A DNA stretch of 64,000 bases from Azophilus sp026709365 (GCA_965200175.1 OZ241345.1:3534001-3598000); one strand, 5' to 3'. Counted from the stretch's first letter, positions 32,061 to 42,092 are shown. Notes: a model not told the origin generated them from the sequence alone. Numbers and translations are program-made.

Positions 32061-34544
32061 ATGAACTTAAAGATGGCAGCCCTGCTGCCGCTACTTCTTT
32101 TCTTAGGCGGATGCCCTCAGAAGATTTCCGGTGTGGAAATTACAGATACCGCCGTTTTCGAGGATGCCATTGTCGGAGAGAAGCCCCGGGGTGGCGCAGA
32201 AATTTTTCTTCGGATGTCTGATGAAAACCCGGAAGAGTTTGTCATACTTTCCTATCAGAAATTCAAAAACGGGGATTGGTTTGAATTTGTTGATGATATA
32301 AATGCGGTTTCTCTTGTTCCCAGCGAACATCCAACTTTTTTTACTATTGTTGCGCATGCTTGCACAAAAGTGGGCCTGCGCCGCGGCGAGGTGTTGGTTA
32401 CAAACGTGGATACGGAAGAGACCCAGATTGTCGGCGTTGAGTCCAACTGCCTGCCCTTGCCGGTTGAAACCCTAAGCACCGACCACATCCAACTGCCGCA
32501 GCAGGCCGCGTTCCACGATGCGCTCACCGGCACGTCGCCGCCGCTGCTGCAAGTGCCGCTGTCCATCACCGATGACGTGAGCCAGTCCGACGAGCCTTGG
32601 CCGTTCACGGTCAGCACGGACTCCGATTGGATTGTCGCGCCGGACACCGAGTACGGGATGCTCTCCCCGCACCACACGCTGCGCATTCCGCTCAACGCTA
32701 AGCCCTGCACTACGCCGGGGGAGCGCACGGGAAGCATCACCGTTCACCACCATGAGGCCAGCAAGGCAGTCAAGGTGGGCATGAACTGCGCCAAGCCCAC
32801 CGACGTGGTGTTTGGACAAGTTGACGCCTACCAGAGCGTCAAGATTGGGGCCACCGAATGGAAGCCCGCCTCCGAAGTGCCCGTCATCAGCGGCAAGCCG
32901 GGGGCCATACGCGCCGAGGTGCAGGCCCACTTCGTGCCGCCGGGCGGGCATGTCGAGGTGGAGGCGCTGGTGCTTCGCCGGGACGGCAGGCCCCATCCGA
33001 CGCTCTCCCCGCTCAAGTACCTGCGCGAGCCGTATGATGACCCGTACTCCACGCTCAAGTACAAGGCCATCCATGAGTTCAAGGCGCCCGCCGGGGTGTT
33101 CGGTGAGGATGTGCGGCTGGTGCTCACGCTTGACCCGAACGGGCGCGTGGACGGTGACAACCCCGACAACAACCGCGCCCTCCCGCTGGAATCAGCGCCG
33201 CGCCTGCCGGAAGGTTATCCGCTGGCCCCGTTCCGGTTTAACCTGACCGCCGTGACGATGACGATTGTTAAGGATGGGGTGGAGCATGTGCTGAAGGGGG
33301 AGTTGGGCTGTCCGAACGGGTGCATGACGCCCGCCTTGGACTGGCTGCCGATTAACCGGGAACGGGTTCAAATACGCACCCATGAGCTAGTGATTGAAGA
33401 GCCGATTGAATTTGATGAGACGGGCACTCACCCTACGGTTCGGCAGGCGACATACGAAGCCGCCAAGAAACAGGGCATCGTGGATGAGAATTGGGATGTA
33501 AATCGTCAAACCGTCGTGGCCGTTTACCAAGACACAGAGGAAGTCAGTTGGATTCGGAACCGTGCATTAGGGGTTGCTGGTGACCGGTTGCTAGCAGTTA
33601 TACAGCCTGGTTATCTTGATAAGCGAAACACGGCATCCATCATTGCCCACGAGATAATTCATAACTATGACTCAGGCCACAGCATATGGGCCGACCCCGG
33701 CACCATGGTGGATAGGTGTGGCTGGTTTGGGGATTGGAACTATCCTTACCGCTTCAACGAAGGCCAAATCTCAGGGGACCCGGACGGCCCCGGACCGCTG
33801 CGGGTACATCCGGCCTACAATCACGCCGGAAACGCCACAGAGCGGCTTACAAGCGCCCCACACGCATCGATTAGGGGTTTTATAAAGCAAGATACGCATG
33901 AGCGCATCCCAAGTGTCATGGGGTGCCAGTATTACAGTCGTCAGCATCACATCAGCGATTACTTCTACTTGGAGAACGTTTTCGGCGCCGGGCATCTCAG
34001 TGGGTATGCTTTTAGTCCTCGCGGGAACTCACATAACCTTTACAATTGGGCACACCGGAATTACGTTGGCGAGGGCGATTCAAAAATTAGGCAAAACTGC
34101 CACCGCATGGACGTATCCTGTCCGTGGCGCTACACCCGAGCAAGCTTCTCCTTGGCATCAGACCAAGCCGATGTGGTGGCCATCCGTTCCAAATCAGCCC
34201 CTGCCGAGTCCGATGTGGCTGAGCTACAAGAAGCGGAGCCTGCGCTCACCCAAGGCTTCGTGTTCGAGATTTGGTTGGACCGGCATGGCTACCCCATGCC
34301 TGAGACGGCTTGGGCCTCCACAGCGTCCAGCAGGGCTTCTGGTGGCGAGGGGGAGTACACGTTGAAGGCTTATGATGCCTACGGCGTTGTAATTCACACT
34401 CAAGGCGTGGAAGTCACGCCTGCTTACCATATGCAGGACGTTAGTGGTCGGTTGGAAGTGTTCGTGCCGAATCGGGATGCCGAACGGGTGGAGATTCGGG
34501 ATGGCGAGGGAAATTTGGTTTGGGAGGGCGAAGTTAGCTACTGA
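32061..34544 (+). CDS. large lipoprotein with a metzincin-like metalloprotease site
   Basis: 827 residues. The leader MNLKMAALLPLLLFLGGC is a lipoprotein signal with C18, so the protein is likely membrane-anchored on the outer side. Residues ~150-260 (PWPFTVSTDSDWIVAP, with later paired NC) resemble BACON/Ig-like beta modules. The catalytic region reads IIAHEIIHNYDSGHS with H530, E531, H534 and H540, the metzincin zinc spacing, but Asp replaces the usual Gly at the turn. M620 in PSVMGCQYYS is a possible Met-turn. A final beta domain ends VRI-like (RVEIRDGEGNLVWEGEV). The first ~300 bp are AT-rich, and the gene lies beside an insertion sequence, so it was probably acquired. The substrate is unknown. 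Confidence 0.75.
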   Translation: MNLKMAALLPLLLFLGGCPQKISGVEITDTAVFEDAIVGEKPRGGAEIFLRMSDENPEEFVILSYQKFKNGDWFEFVDDINAVSLVPSEHPTFFTIVAHACTKVGLRRGEVLVTNVDTEETQIVGVESNCLPLPVETLSTDHIQLPQQAAFHDALTGTSPPLLQVPLSITDDVSQSDEPWPFTVSTDSDWIVAPDTEYGMLSPHHTLRIPLNAKPCTTPGERTGSITVHHHEASKAVKVGMNCAKPTDVVFGQVDAYQSVKIGATEWKPASEVPVISGKPGAIRAEVQAHFVPPGGHVEVEALVLRRDGRPHPTLSPLKYLREPYDDPYSTLKYKAIHEFKAPAGVFGEDVRLVLTLDPNGRVDGDNPDNNRALPLESAPRLPEGYPLAPFRFNLTAVTMTIVKDGVEHVLKGELGCPNGCMTPALDWLPINRERVQIRTHELVIEEPIEFDETGTHPTVRQATYEAAKKQGIVDENWDVNRQTVVAVYQDTEEVSWIRNRALGVAGDRLLAVIQPGYLDKRNTASIIAHEIIHNYDSGHSIWADPGTMVDRCGWFGDWNYPYRFNEGQISGDPDGPGPLRVHPAYNHAGNATERLTSAPHASIRGFIKQDTHERIPSVMGCQYYSRQHHISDYFYLENVFGAGHLSGYAFSPRGNSHNLYNWAHRNYVGEGDSKIRQNCHRMDVSCPWRYTRASFSLASDQADVVAIRSKSAPAESDVAELQEAEPALTQGFVFEIWLDRHGYPMPETAWASTASSRASGGEGEYTLKAYDAYGVVIHTQGVEVTPAYHMQDVSGRLEVFVPNRDAERVEIRDGEGNLVWEGEVSY

Positions 34545-34612
34545 GCGGTTCCAACAGCGGGCTAGCGTCGAGCGCTGACCTAATCGGCTAGTGCCCCGGC
34601 TTATGTGTCCCG

Positions 34613-34789
34613 CTATTTCGTCAACGCGCCCTCAATCCTAGCCAATTGCTGAGCCAAGCCGTTGTGGTCTTTCTGTAGCCCGTCCAATCTGTCGCGGATA
34701 TATCGGTAATCCGTCTTGAGGTCACGGACCAGATAGAAGACCACCACGGCCAGAAGCGATGGCGGCACGAGTGCTTGAAACCATTCCAT
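34613..34789 (-). CDS. small membrane-anchored coiled-coil protein
   Basis: 58 residues, MEWFQALVPPSLLAVVVFYLV, one membrane helix followed by a charged helical tail (RDLKTDYRYIRDRLDGLQKD, LARIEGALTK). Such short anchor-plus-coil proteins occur in phages and plasmids, but I assign no function. The ATG at 34789 is preceded by AAGGGAGACA, a good ribosome site. The in-frame ATG further upstream at 34855 has none. Confidence 0.65.
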   Translation of the reverse strand: MEWFQALVPPSLLAVVVFYLVRDLKTDYRYIRDRLDGLQKDHNGLAQQLARIEGALTK

Positions 34790-34875
34790 GTTGTCTCCCT
34801 TGGTTTGCTGATGGTGGCCCCATAGCATACACCGGAGCGCTCGCGTTGACATCATGGGCCTTCACGCATGGGCCT

Positions 34876-34986
34876 TCACGCAATAGGGTTTCCGAGGCTG
34901 CTGCGTTTTCGGGGTTTAGCCGCATAGGTGGCCACTAGCTGGCGGTTCTCGAAGTGGTACAGGTAGGCAGACGGATAAGAGCGCAT
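34876..34986 (-). CDS. possible 36-residue basic protein
   Basis: A short frame, MRSYPSAYLYHFENRQLV then ATYAAKPRKRSS and GNPIA, with an ordinary protein-like composition. It lies 86 bp upstream of the small membrane protein in the same direction. No known family and no clear ribosome site; it could be the end of a lost gene. Confidence 0.3.
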   Translation of the reverse strand: MRSYPSAYLYHFENRQLVATYAAKPRKRSSLGNPIA

Positions 34987-35182
34987 TGGCCGGAAAGCCA
35001 GCAACGGCAATGCTTTTCAGGGCAACGGAAAGCTACGATGTGTTTTTGAGCTCGCGCAGAGCCGGACAAGACCGCCCCAAAAGTCAGCGCTTTGATCGGC
35101 GTGGGCACCGCGTTCGCGAACTTTCTCGGCGAACGCGAACGCCGGAATCGCACCTAATGGAGAAAGCCCGGCGGCTGGCTGG
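34987..35182. other. intergenic, nothing recognised
   Basis: About 196 bp before the end of alr. Frames here are short or read like shadows. There is a short imperfect inverted motif GCGAACTTTCTCGGCGAACGC near 35115. Confidence 0.4.
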
Positions 35183-36259
35183 TTAGCCATGCGGCCCCGG
35201 CGATTCGCTGGCGTGGGGCGAACCAAGGGCTTCGTAGAGGCGCTCGACACGTGGAGAAACGCCTGTGAGGATTTCGTAGGCGATGGTGCTGGCCTTGGCG
35301 GCCACCTCGTCCACGGGCAGGTTGGGGCCGAACGCTTCCACCCAATCGCCCACGGCCAAGTCGGCGCCGGTGGCGTCTATGGCGGTGAGGTCCATGGACA
35401 CGCGGCCCAGCGCCGGGCAGCGGCGACTGTTGGCGAACAGGGCGCCGCAGTTGGACAGCAGCCTGGGCAGGCCATCGGCGTAGCCGATGCCAAGGACGGC
35501 CACCGCGGTCGGCCGCTCCGCCGTCCAACTGGCGCCGTAGCCGATCGCCTCCCCCGCCTGAACCGTGCGCACTTGAACGACTTGGGCTTCCAGGGCGGCA
35601 ACCGGCTGCATGGGGTTGGGGCGTTCGGCCCAAGGGTTGCCGCCATAAAGCCCGATGCCGGGACGGGCAAGGTCGCAAGCCAAGCCGGTCCCGTTCAGGA
35701 TGCCGGCGGAGTTGCCGACGCTTAGGCGGACGCCCGGAAAGCGCTCCCGCAAGCGCTCGATGCGCTCCGCCTGAACGGCGTTCATGGGATGCTCCGGCAC
35801 ATCGGCGCAGGCCAGGTGGGTCACCAACAGCCCGACCTCAACGCCACCAAGCGCCTCCAAGGCCGTATCGAACGGGAACCCCAGGCGCTGCATCCCCGTG
35901 TCCACATGGACTGTGGCCGGGCCGGGGTTCCTTGCCGTCCAGAGAGCCAGCTGCTCCGGGCTGTTCAATACCGGATTCAGCCGGTGCTTGAGCAATGCAT
36001 CAGCCGTCTCGGGGAAAACGCCCTCCAAGACATGGATGGCGGGTTCGGCCAGCGTCCGGCGCAACGCAACGCCCTCCGCTGCCCGCGCCACAAAGAAATG
36101 CCCGCAGCCGGCCGACGCCAGCGTTCGGCCCACCGCCTCGGCGCCGAGCCCGTAGGCGTCGGCTTTGACCACCGCGCCCACGGCGCCCGCCGCGGCCTCG
36201 CGGAAGGCGCGATAGTTGGCCGTCAAGGCTTGAAGGTCGATCCGCAGGCGAGCCGTCAT
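35183..36259 (-). CDS. alr: alanine racemase
   Basis: 358 residues. It makes D-alanine for peptidoglycan. The PLP lysine is in VGAVVKADAYGLGA (about residue 34), the second catalytic tyrosine in AIGYGASWTAERPTAV, and GRVSMDLTAID and LAVGDWVEAFG are family blocks. The start MTARLRIDLQALTANYRAF matches. Transcribed alone, 25 bp downstream of the TPR gene. Confidence 0.94.
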   Translation of the reverse strand: MTARLRIDLQALTANYRAFREAAAGAVGAVVKADAYGLGAEAVGRTLASAGCGHFFVARAAEGVALRRTLAEPAIHVLEGVFPETADALLKHRLNPVLNSPEQLALWTARNPGPATVHVDTGMQRLGFPFDTALEALGGVEVGLLVTHLACADVPEHPMNAVQAERIERLRERFPGVRLSVGNSAGILNGTGLACDLARPGIGLYGGNPWAERPNPMQPVAALEAQVVQVRTVQAGEAIGYGASWTAERPTAVAVLGIGYADGLPRLLSNCGALFANSRRCPALGRVSMDLTAIDATGADLAVGDWVEAFGPNLPVDEVAAKASTIAYEILTGVSPRVERLYEALGSPHASESPGPHG

Positions 36260-36284
36260 GCGTCGGCGCTCCGTCCAGCCGGGG

Positions 36285-37991
36285 CTACCAGCCGGTGCTC
36301 GGCTCGATGTCCGCGTTGCGCCATGCTGCTTCCTGCCGAGCTTGAACCGCCGCGTTGGCTTCGCCGCGCCCTGCCAGCGCTTGGCTTAGGCCGTGCAGGG
36401 ACCAGCCGTTCTCCGGGAACTCGCCGAGGTCGGCGGCGAAGACCTCCGCCGCAGCCTCGGCATCGCCGTGGCGCAGCAGGGCGGTGCCCAGGGATTGGCG
36501 GATCGGGTAGTGCCAGAGCGGCGGCTCCGAGTACGGCAGCGAGAGCTGGGCCGCCAGCGCTTCGCGCAACTGCTTGATCTCCTCATCGCCGTCGCCCCGT
36601 TGCTTGGCCATGCCGGCCCGCACCAAGTTGGCGGCGATGCCGGCCAAGGTGTCGCTGATGTCGGCGCGGCGCAGCACCACCCGCTCCAGTTCGCCGCTGC
36701 CGCGGATCGCCTCAAGGGCCTCAAGCTCCGCTTGGGCCGCGGCAAGCTCCCCCCTGGAGGCGAAGGCGAGGCCGCGGCCGTAGTGCCGCATGGCTTCGGC
36801 ATAAGGCAGCGCTCTCGACAGGCAAGTGGAGACCTCCCCATTTTGGCGCAGTTCTTCCTTCGGCCCCGCCGGCGCACCGCACTGGGGCAAGCCAAGGGCT
36901 TCGGCCAAGGCCGGCGCCGCCAGCGCTTCGTCCCACAGGCCGAAGCGGACGAAGGTGAACATGGGCACGGGCAGGTAGGCTTGGATGGGGCCCATGGCCT
37001 TGGCCATCTCCGGGGAGATCCGCTCGCTGAGCCGCTCGGCGGTGGCCACCGCCAGCTCCTGGCGACCTTCCATCATGGCTGCGTACCAGAGGAAGTGCAG
37101 GTTGTGGGGGTAGTAGGCGGCGGGGTAGAGGCCCTGGGCGTTGCATTGGGCGATGTAGTCCTCATCGGCCGCAACGGCGCGCTGATTGGCCTTGACCGCG
37201 TCCTCGTAGCGGCCCAGCCGCAGATAGATGTGCGACGGCATGTGCACCAAGTGGCCGGCCACCGGCACCAGGTCGCCCAGCCGGTCGGCGGCGGCCTCCG
37301 CCTTCTCAGGGGTGAACTGCTCCATGGCGTGGATGTAAAGATGGGCGGCGCCCGGGTGGTTGGGGTCGGTGGCCAGCACATGCTCCAGCGCCTCCACCAA
37401 GGCCGCGGTATGTGCCTTGGGGGACCCGTCGGCCTGCCAGTAGTCCCAGGGCGACAGGTCCATCAAGGCTTCCGCGTAAAGGGTGCGGGCGTTCAAGTCG
37501 TCCGGATGCTTCTCCGCCAAAACGCGCATCGCCTCGGCGTAGGCCGCATCCAGCGCGGCGCGGTCCGCGCCGGTCGCGGAGTAGCGGGCCGCGATGGCAT
37601 CGATGTAGTCGCGCTCGCGCTCGGTTTCATGGGGCTTTTGCGCCAAGGCCATGCCGATGGCCTCCCAGGCCGGGGCGACGGCGTCCTCGCCCATCGGCGC
37701 ATTGATGTTCGGCCCCAACGCCAAGGCCGCCCCCGCGAAGCAGATGCCGCAGGTGGGGTCGATGGCGGCAGCGGCGCGGAAGGAGCGCACCGCCTCCGCG
37801 TGGTTGAAGCCGAACGCCAAGGTCAGCGCCTGGTCGAAGTAGCGCTGCGCCTTGGGCGCCTCGGTGCTGATGGCGAAATGCAGGGGGCCAATGCCTTCAA
37901 GCAGCGGCGCCAGCGGCCGCTCCTCGGCCTGCTGCGCCCCGGCGACCATAGCCAGCAGCAGCCCAAAGGCAGTTTGCAGTGATCTTTCCAT
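36285..37991 (-). CDS. exported TPR protein
   Basis: 568 residues from ATG 37991 with a signal peptide (LQTAFGLLLAMVAGAQQA). The mature start PLHFAISTEAPKAQRYFDQA, ALTLAFGFNHAEAVRSF and DPTCGICFAGAALALGPNIN is a recognisable family of periplasmic or secreted tetratricopeptide proteins. Helical repeats continue to the end (PENGWSLHGLSQALAGRG). A CxxC (TCGIC) is conserved in relatives. The function is not known, probably protein binding. The upstream extension of the frame to 38036 lies before the signal peptide. Confidence 0.8.
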   Translation of the reverse strand: MERSLQTAFGLLLAMVAGAQQAEERPLAPLLEGIGPLHFAISTEAPKAQRYFDQALTLAFGFNHAEAVRSFRAAAAIDPTCGICFAGAALALGPNINAPMGEDAVAPAWEAIGMALAQKPHETERERDYIDAIAARYSATGADRAALDAAYAEAMRVLAEKHPDDLNARTLYAEALMDLSPWDYWQADGSPKAHTAALVEALEHVLATDPNHPGAAHLYIHAMEQFTPEKAEAAADRLGDLVPVAGHLVHMPSHIYLRLGRYEDAVKANQRAVAADEDYIAQCNAQGLYPAAYYPHNLHFLWYAAMMEGRQELAVATAERLSERISPEMAKAMGPIQAYLPVPMFTFVRFGLWDEALAAPALAEALGLPQCGAPAGPKEELRQNGEVSTCLSRALPYAEAMRHYGRGLAFASRGELAAAQAELEALEAIRGSGELERVVLRRADISDTLAGIAANLVRAGMAKQRGDGDEEIKQLREALAAQLSLPYSEPPLWHYPIRQSLGTALLRHGDAEAAAEVFAADLGEFPENGWSLHGLSQALAGRGEANAAVQARQEAAWRNADIEPSTGW

Positions 37992-38189
37992 TATTTTCGT
38001 ATTCCGCGTGTGAAGCCGTGGGCGATGGCGTCTCAATCAACGCCGGCAAATTGAACCAGCTTGCCTTGATGCGCAGCAGGCTGTGCGCCATGATGCCACC
38101 AATTCGCTGGCAAGATCGATCAAGGTGGCCAAAAGGAAGTTGCCCATCGGCATCCAGACCTTCCGCGAGATTCGGCAGGAGAATTGCTA

Positions 38190-38400
38190 CTACAGGGCGT
38201 CCCGCCCTCGATTGGGCGCATGGAATGCCCCCTCCGCCGCGGGAATTGGAATTTGCTCCATGCGAGCCGCCGGCCCGGCCCGGCCGGGCGCGGACGTGCC
38301 GGGAACCAACGGGGCTTCGCGCCAATCGAGGGCGGGACGCCCTCGCTCCGGGGATCCCGCCGGAAGCGGGCGTTTCGCCCCGGAGCGGGCATCACGAACC
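38190..38400 (+). repeat. family B intergenic repeat, copy 2
   Basis: Begins GGGCGTCCCGCCCTCGATTG, contains TTTGCTCCATGCGAG, then GAGGGCGGGACGCCCTC and CCGGAGCGGGC. The right 75 bp match the reverse complement of 56460-56540, and the left part matches 24500-24600. A stray GTCAAACTGAGCCA at about 38422, shared with long family A copies, suggests the two families occur together. Confidence 0.7.
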
Positions 38401-38523
38401 CACACGCTCAAGCCCAGCCGAAGTCAAACTGAGCCACAACCAGCGAAGGCGCAGGTTCCGGGAATGAGGCGCGTGTTACCATCATGCCCTCACACAAGAA
38501 CTTCATCCGTGTCGTAAGACGGC

Positions 38524-40410
38524 ATGGCAAGCCCTGCTTTGAATCGCTCGCTCAAGTTAATCCGCGGCCTGCTGGGCAATGTCTCGCCCTTCATGGATTG
38601 GATCCGGGAGCTCAGGAATCCCGCCGTGCTCAGGGCCGACCTCACGGCCGGCGTGACTGTGGCGCTGGTGCTCGTTCCGCAATCCATGGCCTATGCGCAA
38701 CTGGCCGGACTGCCAGCCCACTACGGCCTGTACGCGGCCTTCCTGCCGGTTGCCATCGCCAGCCTGTTCGGCTCCTCACGGCAACTGGCCACTGGCCCGG
38801 TGGCAGTCGTCTCGCTGCTTACCGCCTCCGCGCTGGGGCCGATGGCGGCCGACAATCCAGAAGCCTATCTGAGCTACGCGGTCGCCTTGGCATTGCTGGT
38901 GGGGCTGGTGCAATTGACGCTCGGCATGATCCGGCTGGGCTTCCTGATCGCCTTCCTGTCGCACCCGGTGGTGCTCGGCTTCACCAATGCCGCCGCCATC
39001 ATCATTGCCACGTCGCAGCTCGGAAAGCTGTTCGGCGTCAAGGCCGTGGCGGCGGAGCAGCACTACGACGCCGTCTGGCAGATGGCGGTGTCGGCGTTGG
39101 AGTCGCCGCACTGGCCCACCATCGGCATGACCGCGCTGGCGCTGGCGGTGATCGTGGCGGTCAAGCGCCATTCGGCGAACCTGCCGAACGTGCTCATCGC
39201 GGTGGCTGTCACGACGCTGGCGTCGTGGGGCTTGGGGTTTGAGAGGGCCGGCGGCGAAGTGGTCGGCAGCATCCCTCAGGGGCTGCCCGGCTTCGAGTGG
39301 CCGAAGATGGACTTTGCCGCGGCCACGCAACTGCTGGGCATCGCCATCACGATTGCCCTGATCGGTTTCATGGAAGCCATATCCATCGCTAAGGCGATGG
39401 CCGTGCGGACGCGACAGCGCCTTGACGCCAACCAGGAACTGATCGGGCAGGGCCTTGGCAATCTCGCGGCGAGCTGCTTTCAGGGCTATGCCGTCGCCGG
39501 CTCGTTCTCCCGTTCGGCGGTGAACATCGAGTCCGGCGCCGTCACCGGCTTTGCCGCAGTGGTCACCAGCGCCACCGTTGGGCTGACGCTGCTGCTGCTC
39601 ACGCCGCTGCTCTACCACCTGCCGCAGGCGACCTTGGCGGTCATCATCATCATGGCGGTCGGCGGACTGGTCAAGGTGCGGCCGATGATGCAAGCCTGGA
39701 AGGCGCAAAAGCACGATGGCATCGTGGCGCTGACCACGTTCGTGCTGACGCTGGCGTTTGCGCCCAACCTGGAGACGGGCATCGTGGTTGGCGTGCTGCT
39801 GTCCCTTGGGCTTTACATTTACCGCACCATGAGCCCGCGCATCTATTCCCTGTCGCGCCGCCAGGACGGCAGCTTGCGCAAAACGCGCCGCAATGAGGAG
39901 CAGCAGTGTCCGAAAATCGCGATCCTGCGCTTTGAGGGGCCGCTGTTCTTCGCCAACACGACCTACTTTGAAAACAAGGTGCTGGAGCAGGTGGCGGCCA
40001 TGCCCGATTTGACCTGCATCATTGTCGATGCGGTGGCGATCAATGAACTCGACGCCACCGGCGAGGCCATGCTGCGCGCGCTCACGGACACGCTGGCCAG
40101 CCGCAACATCGCAGTCCTGTTCGCCCGCGTTCAGGGCAAGGTGATGAACGCCCTGCGCCGCACTGGCTTCATCGATCAGAGGGAGGAGCGCCGCTTCTTT
40201 TACAGCCGGGCGGATGCGTTGCAATACGCATGGCAGCGGTCGCACCGGAATGGCGACGCAGACTGCCCCGTCGAGGGGTGCCAAGCCAGCGGTCCGGCGG
40301 GTTGCGCGCTGCTGCAACGGCGCGGACAGCCGGACGCCGCCGGTGCGGGCCAGCTGCCCAGCCACCCAGCCACCGCCGAATCCGCGGCCAGCCCCGAGCA
40401 GCGGGACTAA
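38524..40410 (+). CDS. SulP-family anion permease with STAS domain
   Basis: 628 residues. About twelve membrane segments begin at NPAVLRADLTAGVTVALVLV, with the SulP signature VPQSMAYAQLAGLPAHYGLY and GSSRQLATGPVAVVS. A cytoplasmic STAS domain (KIAILRFEGPLFFANTTYFE then DAVAINELDATGEAML) follows. The family moves sulfate, bicarbonate or dicarboxylates; the substrate cannot be told here. The last ~55 residues, rich in Ala/Gly/Pro, go beyond the STAS fold. It converges on the D-aminoacylase gene with a 4-nt overlap. Confidence 0.92.
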   Translation: MASPALNRSLKLIRGLLGNVSPFMDWIRELRNPAVLRADLTAGVTVALVLVPQSMAYAQLAGLPAHYGLYAAFLPVAIASLFGSSRQLATGPVAVVSLLTASALGPMAADNPEAYLSYAVALALLVGLVQLTLGMIRLGFLIAFLSHPVVLGFTNAAAIIIATSQLGKLFGVKAVAAEQHYDAVWQMAVSALESPHWPTIGMTALALAVIVAVKRHSANLPNVLIAVAVTTLASWGLGFERAGGEVVGSIPQGLPGFEWPKMDFAAATQLLGIAITIALIGFMEAISIAKAMAVRTRQRLDANQELIGQGLGNLAASCFQGYAVAGSFSRSAVNIESGAVTGFAAVVTSATVGLTLLLLTPLLYHLPQATLAVIIIMAVGGLVKVRPMMQAWKAQKHDGIVALTTFVLTLAFAPNLETGIVVGVLLSLGLYIYRTMSPRIYSLSRRQDGSLRKTRRNEEQQCPKIAILRFEGPLFFANTTYFENKVLEQVAAMPDLTCIIVDAVAINELDATGEAMLRALTDTLASRNIAVLFARVQGKVMNALRRTGFIDQREERRFFYSRADALQYAWQRSHRNGDADCPVEGCQASGPAGCALLQRRGQPDAAGAGQLPSHPATAESAASPEQRD

Positions 40411-42092
40411 GCGATGAGCCTGCCGGGCGTGGCCCCGGTCTGCGAGCCGCCGTCGTGGACTTTAACGCCGCCCACATAGGTCGCCACATATCCCGAGGTC
40501 GGCTGCACCAGCCGCTTGCCTCCGGCCGGCAGGTCATAGCGCATCTCGGGCAAGCCCACATCGAGACGTTGGTAGTCGATCACGTTGATGTCCGCATGGG
40601 CGCCCACTTCCAACTTGCCTCGGCCTTCAAACCCGTACAGCGAAGCCGGCTCCGATGTGAGCTTCCTAATCACTTCCGGCACGGACATTCGCTCACCCAG
40701 TGAGCGGTCCCGCGTCCAATAGGCCAGGGTCGTGGTTGTGGCGCTGGCATCGCAAATGACCGAGCTGTGCGCCCCGGCGTCGCCCAGACCGAGGATGGAG
40801 CCTTCATAGCGCATCATTTCCAGCATCGGCTCAAGCGAATAATCCGCGTAATTGCCGCTGGCGAGCAGCAGCACGCCACGGCCCTCATTGCGCATCAGCG
40901 CATCAAACAGGTAGCTGGCGGTGGATTGTCCAGCCCGCTGCGCGGATGGGCCAACCGAATCGGATGACGGCGGTTCGTAGTCCATGCGCTCGGCCATGGC
41001 AAACAGCCGAGGATACAAGCGACCGAAGCCGCCTGGGTTCCCCTCCGCTTCCGCAACTATCCTTTCCCGTCGATCCAGCAGTTCGGCCAGCCGCTTCGTG
41101 ATGGGCAGATCGGCGATTTCCCGATAGCTCGGGCATCTGGAAAAGGGATGAACCACGGCTTCCCAAGTGATGATGGCGCCGGTGGGGCGGCCCAGGACCT
41201 GCGGAAACACCTTGATGCCCTCCGCTGCCGCCTGTCGGGTCCGCGCCAGCAGCCCACGCCAGCCGTGGGGGTCGTCGTTGGTTTGCTTGAGCGAATAGGT
41301 CAGGGTGCAGCCGGTGGCCCGCGCAACTTCTATGGCCATGGCGATTTCCTCGTCCGCCAGCGGATACTGGTTGAACTCCGGCGCGATTTGCAGAATGCGT
41401 CCGTGTGCGGCCAACGCCTCGCCCAGTGCCCGGTACTCATCGAGATTGGCATGCTGGCTGGGCGCTGGAATGCCAGACGTGGTTTTTTGCCCGTGCAACC
41501 TGGTGGAACCGAGACCGACCGCACCGGCTGCCAACGCCTCATCCGTGATGCGCGCCATGGCCTCTATGTCGTCCGCCGTGGCCATCCCGCCATGGATGGC
41601 GCGCTCGCCCATGACGAATACCCGCAAACAGGAATGCGGGATCAGGCTGGCCACGTTCATGTCGAAACGACGGCCGCGCAATACCTCCAGATACTCCGGG
41701 AACGACTCCCAGGTCCATGGCAGACCCGCGTTCAACTGTTCCGCTGGAATGTCCTCGACGCCTTCCATCAAGGCCACCACGAATTCCCGATGCTCCGGCT
41801 TGCAAGGCGCAAAGCCCACACCGCAGTTGCCCATTACCGTGGTGGTGATGCCATGTCCCGAGTTGGGTTTAAGCTGCTGCTCCCAAGTGACATTGCCATC
41901 CAGATGCGAGTGTACGTCGATGAAGCCGGGAGTGACCAACAACCCTCGGGCATCGAGTTCCGCTCTGCTCGGCGCACCTTGCAGATTGCCAATGGCAGCG
42001 ATCATGCCATCCACGACCGCCACATCAGACACCTGCCCGTCAGCGCCGCTGCCGTCGAAAACCTGTCCTTGCGTTATCACCAGATCGTACAT
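40407..42092 (-). CDS. N-acyl-D-amino-acid deacylase-like amidohydrolase
   Basis: 561 residues from MYDLVITQGQVFDGSG. The amidohydrolase metal pair HxH is in GFIDVHSHLDG (about residue 70), other conserved parts are NCGVGFAPC, PHSCLRVFVMG and LGDAGAHSSVICDAS, and the final beta domain ends VRKL-like YVGGVKVH. The family includes D-aminoacylases, and some act on N-acyl amino acids or hydantoin-type substrates; the exact substrate is not determined. The frame is open upstream to 42263, but the domain starts at 42092. Confidence 0.85.
   Translation of the reverse strand: MYDLVITQGQVFDGSGADGQVSDVAVVDGMIAAIGNLQGAPSRAELDARGLLVTPGFIDVHSHLDGNVTWEQQLKPNSGHGITTTVMGNCGVGFAPCKPEHREFVVALMEGVEDIPAEQLNAGLPWTWESFPEYLEVLRGRRFDMNVASLIPHSCLRVFVMGERAIHGGMATADDIEAMARITDEALAAGAVGLGSTRLHGQKTTSGIPAPSQHANLDEYRALGEALAAHGRILQIAPEFNQYPLADEEIAMAIEVARATGCTLTYSLKQTNDDPHGWRGLLARTRQAAAEGIKVFPQVLGRPTGAIITWEAVVHPFSRCPSYREIADLPITKRLAELLDRRERIVAEAEGNPGGFGRLYPRLFAMAERMDYEPPSSDSVGPSAQRAGQSTASYLFDALMRNEGRGVLLLASGNYADYSLEPMLEMMRYEGSILGLGDAGAHSSVICDASATTTTLAYWTRDRSLGERMSVPEVIRKLTSEPASLYGFEGRGKLEVGAHADINVIDYQRLDVGLPEMRYDLPAGGKRLVQPTSGYVATYVGGVKVHDGGSQTGATPGRLIA

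Noticed and set aside
36393..37982. A 529-codon open frame on the plus strand
   Set aside because: It is the mirror of the TPR gene on the minus strand, with low-complexity Gly/Arg/Gln composition typical of high-GC shadows.
38776..40365. A 529-codon open frame on the minus strand opposite the SulP gene
   Set aside because: Arg/His-rich shadow of a well-supported transporter; no family resemblance.
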